In this document: piece after piece, positions 14,553-19,422 of the stretch | How positions within the stretch are numbered: position 1 is the first letter of the stretch | Layout of the letters: every line of letters begins with the position of its first letter | Source of the DNA: DASQDT01 sp036380435 | GTDB taxonomy: Bacteria > Acidobacteriota > Blastocatellia > Pyrinomonadales > Pyrinomonadaceae | Direction: 5' to 3' | Assembly (NCBI GenBank): GCA_036380435.1 | Contig: DASVES010000515.1 | Coordinates: 1-19,422, forward strand | Length of the DNA: 19,422 nucleotides | Position numbers and translations under genes: made by a program | Notes under the pieces: generated by a model | What the model was told of the DNA's origin: nothing | Database searches by the model: none | What the model saw: only the letters and a program-made list of their open reading frames with translations

Positions 14553-16304
14553 TCAGCGGTCCAGCGGGGACAGTCGGAACGCGGCCATCTCCTCGCTGTT
14601 GCGAACCAGCAGGACATCGCCGGCCAGCGCCGGGTGATTCCATGTCTTGCCCTTGATCGCCGGGAACCGCGCCAGCTCCGTGAACTTGTCGGGAGTCGCC
14701 CCGACCAGCGCCAGCTCACCTTGCTCCGACACCAGCAGCAGCACGTCCTGTTCGGCCAGCAGGACGAGCTGGCCGGAGCCGTAGCTTCCGCCCTCCCACT
14801 TGCCCTTGCCGTCCTCGACGTTGATGCAGGCGATCTTGCCGGCGTCGAACCCGTAGGCGTGGCCACGATGCACGACGAAGTCGCTGAAGTACGGTTTCAG
14901 TCCCTCGGATGTCCAGCGCTCTTCGGCCGTCCATCCGCCGTCCCGCTGCGCGACCGCGACGCGGTACAGGTCGCTGCCCTCGCCGACGCTGAGCAACAGC
15001 TCGCCGTCCGCGGTCAGGGCGGGCTGCACGATGCGGCCGCCCGTCGGCAGCGGGTGTTGCCAGAGCAGCTTGCCATCGGACGGCGCGACGCTGATGGCCC
15101 CGCCTCCGTTCATCAGCACGATCTGCGTGACCCCGCCGTTGGTCACGCGGTGGGGCGAGCTGTAGCCACTGCCGCTTTTCGGGCCGACCCAGCGCGGCTC
15201 GCCGGTGGCGCGGTCGTAAGCGGCGAGCGTGCCGGCGGCGGCGACGACGACCATGTCATCGATCACCAGCGGTGAACCTGAGAAGCCCCAGCCCGGCACC
15301 TTCGTCTGCGTGTCGGACGCCGCGTTGCGCGACCAGACGACGGCCCCGTCGTCGGCATTGAGCACGTTCAGGATTCCGGTTCCGCCGAGCGTGTAGACCC
15401 GGCCGTCGCTGAGGGTCGGCGTCCCGCGCGGGCCGGCGCCGCCGTTCGACTCATAGAATCGAGCCTTGTCGCGGTGAGTCCACACCGGCTGGCCGGTGTT
15501 CACGTTGTAGCAGGTGACGGCTTCGTCCTCACCGCGCTGTTCCTGTGTGTAGAAGCGGTCGCCGCGAACCGCGAAGGACGACCAGCCCGGCCCGACGGGG
15601 CGACGCCACAGCTCTTGCGGCGGCGACGCCGACCAGTCGGTCTTGATTCGCACGCCGCGGACGACGCCGTCGCGTTCGGGTCCGCGAAAGCCGGGCCAGT
15701 CGGCTCCCGTTACCGCTGCCGCCGGAGCTGACTGGCGCGCTGCCGGCTCGTTGCCGGCTTGAGCCAGCAGTTGCTCCTCAGGGGTCTTCGACCAACGCCA
15801 CGCTAAATCTGAATCGCCGTCGCCGCTGATGCCGCCGGTGCGGACGAGCGCCCACGCCCCGCACCCGATCAGGATGGCCGCGGCGAGGACAGCGAGCCGC
15901 GGCCCGGCAGAGAGGCGACGGCCGATCACCACCCCGACGACGAGCGCGATGCTCACGGAGATGAGGCCGTAGACGTAGAACAAAAACCCCATCCCCGCCC
16001 CCGCAATCGATGGGTGGAGGATGAAACGTGTCGCGGCCAACGCGGCGATGATCAGGACGATGACGCCCAGACGCTCGGGCCAACGCGCCCGGCTGAAGAA
16101 GACCCACCACACGAGTATCGCCAGCGCGCCGACGGCCCCGCCCAACATCCCGATGATCGCGGCCTCGGGCACGACGAGGGGAATAACGAACAGCCCCAGC
16201 AGTTGCAGCACCACGACGACTACGCCGGGCCACAGCCGGAGCGGCTTCTGAGATGTCGGTTTGTCGGTCTGTGCGGTCGGTTCGTCGGTCTGTGCGGTGT
16301 GCAT
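14553..16304 (-). CDS. membrane-anchored PQQ-like beta-propeller protein (BamB-like)
   Basis: Seen: 583 residues. After a hydrophilic start built of two 7-residue repeats (TAQTDEP, TAQTDKP) come five hydrophobic segments at about 26-45, 48-70, 79-96, 104-128 and 137-154, then a periplasmic part opening with ADWPGFRGPERDGV and continuing as beta-propeller blades with PQQ-type repeats: CYNVNTGQPVWTHRDK, LNADDGAVVWSRNA, AYDRATGEPRWVG, SVAPSDGKLLWQHP, CINVEDGKGKWEGG. Known: such propellers act as scaffolds (BamB) or, with cofactor, as dehydrogenases; the WPGFRGPxRDG opening is common in Planctomycetota and Acidobacteriota proteins without known function. No catalytic PQQ-dehydrogenase residues are evident, so a binding role is more likely. 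The five-helix N-terminal block is an unusual anchor. The upstream lipoprotein hydrolase ends 35 bases before, so the two may form an operon. Confidence 0.85.
   Translation of the reverse strand: MHTAQTDEPTAQTDKPTSQKPLRLWPGVVVVVLQLLGLFVIPLVVPEAAIIGMLGGAVGALAILVWWVFFSRARWPERLGVIVLIIAALAATRFILHPSIAGAGMGFLFYVYGLISVSIALVVGVVIGRRLSAGPRLAVLAAAILIGCGAWALVRTGGISGDGDSDLAWRWSKTPEEQLLAQAGNEPAARQSAPAAAVTGADWPGFRGPERDGVVRGVRIKTDWSASPPQELWRRPVGPGWSSFAVRGDRFYTQEQRGEDEAVTCYNVNTGQPVWTHRDKARFYESNGGAGPRGTPTLSDGRVYTLGGTGILNVLNADDGAVVWSRNAASDTQTKVPGWGFSGSPLVIDDMVVVAAAGTLAAYDRATGEPRWVGPKSGSGYSSPHRVTNGGVTQIVLMNGGGAISVAPSDGKLLWQHPLPTGGRIVQPALTADGELLLSVGEGSDLYRVAVAQRDGGWTAEERWTSEGLKPYFSDFVVHRGHAYGFDAGKIACINVEDGKGKWEGGSYGSGQLVLLAEQDVLLLVSEQGELALVGATPDKFTELARFPAIKGKTWNHPALAGDVLLVRNSEEMAAFRLSPLDR
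16258..16299. repeat. two 21-base tandem repeats at the PQQ gene start
   Basis: Units 16258-16278 and 16279-16299 differ at 2 of 21 positions and encode the 7-residue repeats TAQTDKP and TAQTDEP near the N-terminus. A partial third copy precedes them at about 16254. Likely replication slippage. Confidence 0.85.
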
Positions 16305-16339
16305 ACCAGACCAATACGCACCTCAACAGGCCGTTTGTT

Positions 16340-17212
16340 TCATTTCATGGTTTCCGGGCGGGGCTTTACTTCTGACTCAGGACGCCAGTTTCCCAGCACC
16401 CGGTCGATGAAAGGATCGATATCTTTATTCCGCACCTCGACTGGAATCTGGTGGCCGAAGTCGGGGTAGATAATCGCTTTTGCGTTACCGCCGCTACGGT
16501 TGATTTGTTCTGCCAGAGCGCGCGCCTGACCGGGGTCGGTGCGGTCATCCTTCGCTCCGTTCAGGATTAGTGATGGCGCTTTGATGCTACTCGCGAACCG
16601 CAGGACGGAACGTGCGTTCAAGGCATCAGCGCTGGTTCCCGCTTCTGCGCTTAGTGACTGCACCACCATCGATTTCTCCGCGCTTGCCGCTGCGTCCGCC
16701 AAATACGCCGGCAAGTCGTAGACGCCCGATATCAGCACTAACCCTGAAACGGAAGGGTCGTGGGCGGCAACCAGACCAGCCGTCAGAGCGCCGCGGCTGA
16801 TACCTTCAATGAGGAGTTTGTCCGGTGACACCTGACCATCCGCACGGAGCTTCGCAATGACGCCAGCGACCGCGTGCTGTGTAAATGCTCCGCTGAAGTC
16901 GGCCGGCCCCGCCGAATTCCCGTAACCGGGTTGCGAAACAGCGACTGCCAGATAACCCCGCAGAGACATCTGCTTGAGCACACCCCAATCGACAAAGTCT
17001 TTGCCTCCCGGCCGATTCCCCTCTTGATGTCCGTGCAGCAGAACTATTGTCGGCCAAGGCCCCTTGCCCGCAGGCGCTTCGACAAAGTATTCAACCTGTT
17101 TTGAGGCGTCGTCCGGATGCGGAATCTGTAGGGCGGCCGATGCCGTGCCTTTCTGGCATGACCAGACCATCAGCCCGGACATGACGAGGAGAGCGAACCG
17201 CGTGGTCTTCAT
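16340..17212 (-). CDS. lipoprotein alpha/beta hydrolase (dienelactone hydrolase/prolyl oligopeptidase-like)
   Basis: Seen: 290 residues from ATG 17212, with a lipoprotein signal MKTTRFALLVMSGLMVWSC (lipid-modified Cys19), the oxyanion region WPTIVLLHGHQEG (53-65), nucleophile Ser139 in GISRG, acid residue in NGAKDDRTDP (Asp223 most likely), and His254 in FGHQIP. The full Ser-Asp-His triad suggests an active esterase or peptidase tethered to the inner or outer membrane. AAGGGA about 9 bases before the ATG supports this start; a frame extending 64 codons further upstream overlaps the next gene and is rejected. Upstream, the 77-residue zinc-ribbon gene ends 35 bases before; downstream the PQQ propeller gene begins 35 bases after, so the three may be co-transcribed. 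Base composition is less GC-rich than the core genes. Substrate unknown. Confidence 0.88.
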   Translation of the reverse strand: MKTTRFALLVMSGLMVWSCQKGTASAALQIPHPDDASKQVEYFVEAPAGKGPWPTIVLLHGHQEGNRPGGKDFVDWGVLKQMSLRGYLAVAVSQPGYGNSAGPADFSGAFTQHAVAGVIAKLRADGQVSPDKLLIEGISRGALTAGLVAAHDPSVSGLVLISGVYDLPAYLADAAASAEKSMVVQSLSAEAGTSADALNARSVLRFASSIKAPSLILNGAKDDRTDPGQARALAEQINRSGGNAKAIIYPDFGHQIPVEVRNKDIDPFIDRVLGNWRPESEVKPRPETMK

Positions 17213-17247
17213 ACGATGATCCCTTATCATCCTCTCAAGAGGCCCAC

Positions 17248-17481
17248 TCAACTGCCCGGCGTCTTCCGATAGGTCGTGTGCCAACTGCGCTTGCCGCACC
17301 CCTGACACCGCATGTAATTCCTCGATGTCCCGTGGGCCTTCCAACGGATACCCCCGATGTCCCAGATCGACCTCTCGTAGCCGCACCGGCAGCGAATCAT
17401 CCATTCACGCGAATCTGCCTCCATGCTCCTGGCCCAGCTCGCCGGGAAGATCGCCACGAAGAACTTCTGGATTAAGCTCAT
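17248..17481 (-). CDS. small zinc-ribbon-like protein (77 aa)
   Basis: Seen: 77 residues from ATG 17481, preceded by GGAGGT with 9-base spacing. The start MSLIQKFFVAIFPASWARSMEADSREWMI has an amphipathic, partly hydrophobic first helix, followed by CRCGYERSIWDIGGIRWKAHGTSRNYMRCQGCGKRSWHTTYRK. Cys31, Cys33, Cys59 and Cys62 would give a CxC...CxxC zinc-binding site. I recall similar small proteins annotated as hypothetical in diverse bacteria but know no function. It is the first gene of a possible operon with the lipoprotein hydrolase and PQQ propeller, and an attC-like site lies just upstream. Confident that it is a gene; function open. Confidence 0.78.
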   Translation of the reverse strand: MSLIQKFFVAIFPASWARSMEADSREWMIRCRCGYERSIWDIGGIRWKAHGTSRNYMRCQGCGKRSWHTTYRKTPGS

Positions 17482-17528
17482 ACGAGATTCACCTCCGCCG
17501 GGGCATGCGACCCTCACGCCTTTAAGCG

Positions 17529-17625
17529 GCCCAACCCGCGCCGAGCGCAGGCATTCAATTTACATCACAGGAAAAATCATGAAAAGTATGCTATCGAGGA
17601 CGGCGGGTTGAATAAGTTGTTAGGC
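17529..17625 (-). other. integron attC-like site
   Basis: Read on the minus strand: GCCTAAC (17625-17619, RYYYAAC form), then AACTTATTCAACCCGC, a 60-base middle, GCGGGTTG, ending GTTGGGC (17535-17529, GTTRRRY form). The 8-bp inner arms (17532-17539 and 17603-17610) pair perfectly and the outer boxes are inverse with one mismatch. Length 97 fits attC range, but arm spacing is not fully canonical and no integrase gene is in the window. Confidence 0.45.
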
Positions 17626-17755
17626 GTGGTATTCCAGGGTGGTAATCTGACGCCCGAACTTAAGCCGCGCGGGCGAATCAAGCTGGGCTGAAGGCGGCGC
17701 CATACGCGAGCCTGATTTGACGGGGTGTTACATTGCCTCTGAGAGGAACAATTTA

Positions 17756-18007
17756 ATGTCAGATTATCAATTCGCTTCGGAGTACAGACGGGAAAACGAC
17801 CTGACTCTGCGAATCGCGGAGGCGGCCAAAGAGTGGCGGCTCGCCGCGCTCGATTACGACAAGACGCTCGAAGAATGGAACGCCGAAGCTGACCCGCAAA
17901 AGAAGGACGCCCTGTGGGAGCAATTACAACAGTACGAGATGATTCGAGACGGGGCGCAAGCAAAGGTGGCGATGCTCGCGGACCGCTACATCAGCGAAGC
18001 AATCTAA
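17756..18007 (+). CDS. small helical protein of unknown function (83 aa)
   Basis: Not recognised. Seen: MSDYQFASEYRRENDLTLRIAEAAKEWRLAALDYDKTLEEWNAEADPQKKDALWEQLQQYEMIRDGAQAKVAMLADRYISEAI, i.e. 83 residues, highly charged, no Cys or Pro in most of its length, probably two or three long helices with coiled-coil character. GAGAGGA lies 9 bases before ATG 17756. The TAA stop is embedded in ATCTAAC (18002-18008), a RYYYAAC box, and GTTAGGC lies 130 bases before the start; this is how integron cassettes are built, with the stop codon inside attC. It is one of only two plus-strand genes. The leader 17626-17755 shows no other signal. Confidence 0.75.
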   Translation: MSDYQFASEYRRENDLTLRIAEAAKEWRLAALDYDKTLEEWNAEADPQKKDALWEQLQQYEMIRDGAQAKVAMLADRYISEAI

Positions 18008-18069
18008 CGCCCGACATCACCCGCCGCGCGTCCGACCCCCTCTTTGGCCGTTCACTACCCTCATGTCAG

Positions 18070-19422
18070 CTAACGCTTGCGCGCCGTGCCGGGCGGTCTG
18101 GCTGGTGGTGTGCCAGCGTCACCCTTAAGGTGTTCCGAAAACAATTTGAGGATGCGCTTGTACTCGTCGGCCCAGGAGGAGGCGCGCTCGAAGGAGTGGT
18201 CTTCGACGGGGTAGGCGGCCAGTTCCCAGTTCTCCTTGCGTAGCTCGATGAGGCGTTGGGCGAGGCGGACGGAGTCCTGGAAGTGGACGTTGGTGTCCAC
18301 CATGCCGTGACAGATGAGGAGGGCGCCGCGCAAGCCTTCGGCGAAGTAGATGGGTGAGCTGCGCTTGTAAGCCTCGAGGTCTCCCTGCGGCGTATTGAGG
18401 ATATTGGCGGTGTAGGGGTGGTTGTAGTGCGCCCAGTCGGTGACGGGCCGGAGGGCGGCGCCGGCGGCGAACACGTCGGCTTCGGTGAACATGGCCATCA
18501 GCGTGATGAAGCCGCCATAGGAGCCGCCGTAGATGCCGACGCGTTTCGGATCGACGCCGTGTTCGGCGGCGAGATAGCGCGCGGCGTCAACGTGGTCGGT
18601 CAAATCCTTGCCGCCCATGTGGCCGTGGATGCCCGTGCGCCAGTCGCGTCCGTAGCCGGCCGAGCCGCGGTAGTCGATGTCGAGCACGGTGAAGCCGCGC
18701 TCGGCGAGGAGGTGGTGGAACATGTACTCGCGGAAATAGCTCGACCACCAGCGATGCACGTTCTGTAGATAGCCCGCGCCGTGGACGAAGATGACGGCGG
18801 GGCCGCCAGCAGGGGAGCCGGCCGGCTTGTAGAGACGCGCGTGGACGGTCGCGCCGTCGCGCGCCTTGAAGCTGACGATGGGCGGGTCGATCCAGTTGTG
18901 CGTGAGCCACTCGTCGGTGGGCGAGGTCGTCACGCGAATGGGGACGACTCCTTTCGCGCCGGCCGGTGGGGCGGGGCGGTTGGCTTGCAGGTAAAGCTCG
19001 GGCGGGCTGTTGCTGTAGGAGCGGACGACGGCGAGGCGCGTCTCGTCGGGGGAGATTTCCGTCTGGTTGTTGCCGGGCATCGTGGTGATGCGCGTGCGCT
19101 CGCCGCCCGCCGCGGGCATCGAGTAGAGGTGACGCTCGAAGGGGCTGCCCTCGCTCGAAGTGAAGAAGAACTTCGTCTTGTCGCGGGAGAGACGCACGTC
19201 GGAGACCTCGAACGGCCCCGTGGTGAGTTGGCGCGCTTGACCGCCGTCGCTGGAGACGGCGTGGAGGTGCGCGAAGCCGTCGCGCTCGGACTGGAAGTAG
19301 ACGGTGCGGTTGTCGGCGAGCCAGCCGAGGGTGAAGGAGCCGGGGCCGCCGACCCATGCGTCGTCGTGGACGTTGGCGAGCACAGTGGTCTTGCCCGTGG
19401 CGGGGTCGAGCAGGAGCACCCA
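18070..19422 (-). CDS. S9 family prolyl oligopeptidase-type serine peptidase, C-terminal part
   Basis: Known: S9 peptidases (DPP-IV and acylaminoacyl-peptidase types) combine a beta-propeller gate with an alpha/beta hydrolase domain and cleave short peptides. Seen: the open frame enters from the right edge, with propeller repeats (GWLADNRTVYFQSERDGFAHLHAVSSDGG, RLSRDKTKFFFTSSEGSPFERHLYSM, TEISPDETRLAVVRSYS), then the catalytic domain: PAVIFVHGAGYLQ, LDIDYRGSAGYGRDWR, nucleophile in GIYGGSYGGF, Asp in CHGMVDTNVHF and His in YPVEDHSFE. In the 449 residues counted from the GTG at 19419 these are Ser300, Asp375 and His408. The DPP-IV-like GWSYGG/GGSYGG and DIDYRGSAGYG motifs are clear. The tail DAGTPPARPPGTARKR is Pro-rich. 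N-terminal propeller blades and any signal peptide lie outside the window. Confidence 0.93.
   Translation of the reverse strand, partial: WVLLLDPATGKTTVLANVHDDAWVGGPGSFTLGWLADNRTVYFQSERDGFAHLHAVSSDGGQARQLTTGPFEVSDVRLSRDKTKFFFTSSEGSPFERHLYSMPAAGGERTRITTMPGNNQTEISPDETRLAVVRSYSNSPPELYLQANRPAPPAGAKGVVPIRVTTSPTDEWLTHNWIDPPIVSFKARDGATVHARLYKPAGSPAGGPAVIFVHGAGYLQNVHRWWSSYFREYMFHHLLAERGFTVLDIDYRGSAGYGRDWRTGIHGHMGGKDLTDHVDAARYLAAEHGVDPKRVGIYGGSYGGFITLMAMFTEADVFAAGAALRPVTDWAHYNHPYTANILNTPQGDLEAYKRSSPIYFAEGLRGALLICHGMVDTNVHFQDSVRLAQRLIELRKENWELAAYPVEDHSFERASSWADEYKRILKLFSEHLKGDAGTPPARPPGTARKR

Noticed and set aside
17213..17404. 64-codon N-terminal extension of the lipoprotein hydrolase
   Set aside because: It overlaps the 77-residue gene on the same strand and would bury the lipoprotein signal peptide.

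Overview
The window is about 19.4 kb of GC-rich bacterial DNA. Nearly all genes lie on the minus strand. The gene mix (exported P1 peptidase, exported TPR protein, BamB-like PQQ propeller, S9 peptidase, PilT, many signal peptides) together with short tandem repeats at gene ends suggests an Acidobacteriota-type soil organism, perhaps Blastocatellia. That placement is inference from gene style; no rRNA or tRNA gene was seen.

Layout. 1-495: 5' part of a GlcD-type FAD-linked oxidase, cut by the window edge. 653-808: a 51-residue Cys-rich metallothionein-like gene. 972-2984: a secreted protein of unknown function and an exported DmpA-type P1 peptidase. 3074-5064: an AlkA-type DNA glycosylase translationally coupled to a LarA-family protein with all expected catalytic residues. 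5223-6929: an exported TPR protein. 7075-8363: a small unknown gene and a CDF zinc exporter. 8577-10714: a zinc-ribbon/pseudo-receiver protein downstream of the type IV pilus retraction ATPase PilT. 10906-11544: ThiE. 11830-13293: an exported metal-dependent amidohydrolase, the only large plus-strand gene. About 13460-18010: an accessory stretch with a TfoX-like protein, an AT-rich gamma-glutamylcyclotransferase-like gene, a membrane PQQ propeller, a lipoprotein alpha/beta hydrolase, a 77-residue zinc-ribbon protein and an 83-residue helical protein, with two integron attC-like sites. 18070-19422: C-terminal part of an S9 prolyl-oligopeptidase-type peptidase, cut by the window edge.

The most unusual signal is not a gene. 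Short tandem repeats of about 7 bases (four different motifs), plus a longer GC-rich element, sit within about 10 bases of start or stop codons throughout the first 13.5 kb. Several form long hairpins, one with a perfect 31-bp stem that contains a stop codon. One repeat has become coding and supplies the last ten residues of the glycosylase; others occupy the place where a ribosome binding site would be expected. These arrays resemble in style the heptanucleotide STRR repeats known from cyanobacteria.

Functional themes are modest: metal handling (metallothionein, CDF exporter, zinc ribbons), 2-hydroxyacid chemistry (LarA and a GlcD-type oxidase on one strand, 3.3 kb apart), and periplasmic peptide or amide hydrolysis (P1, amidohydrolase, S9). 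No defence system, CRISPR array, prophage or transposase gene was found.
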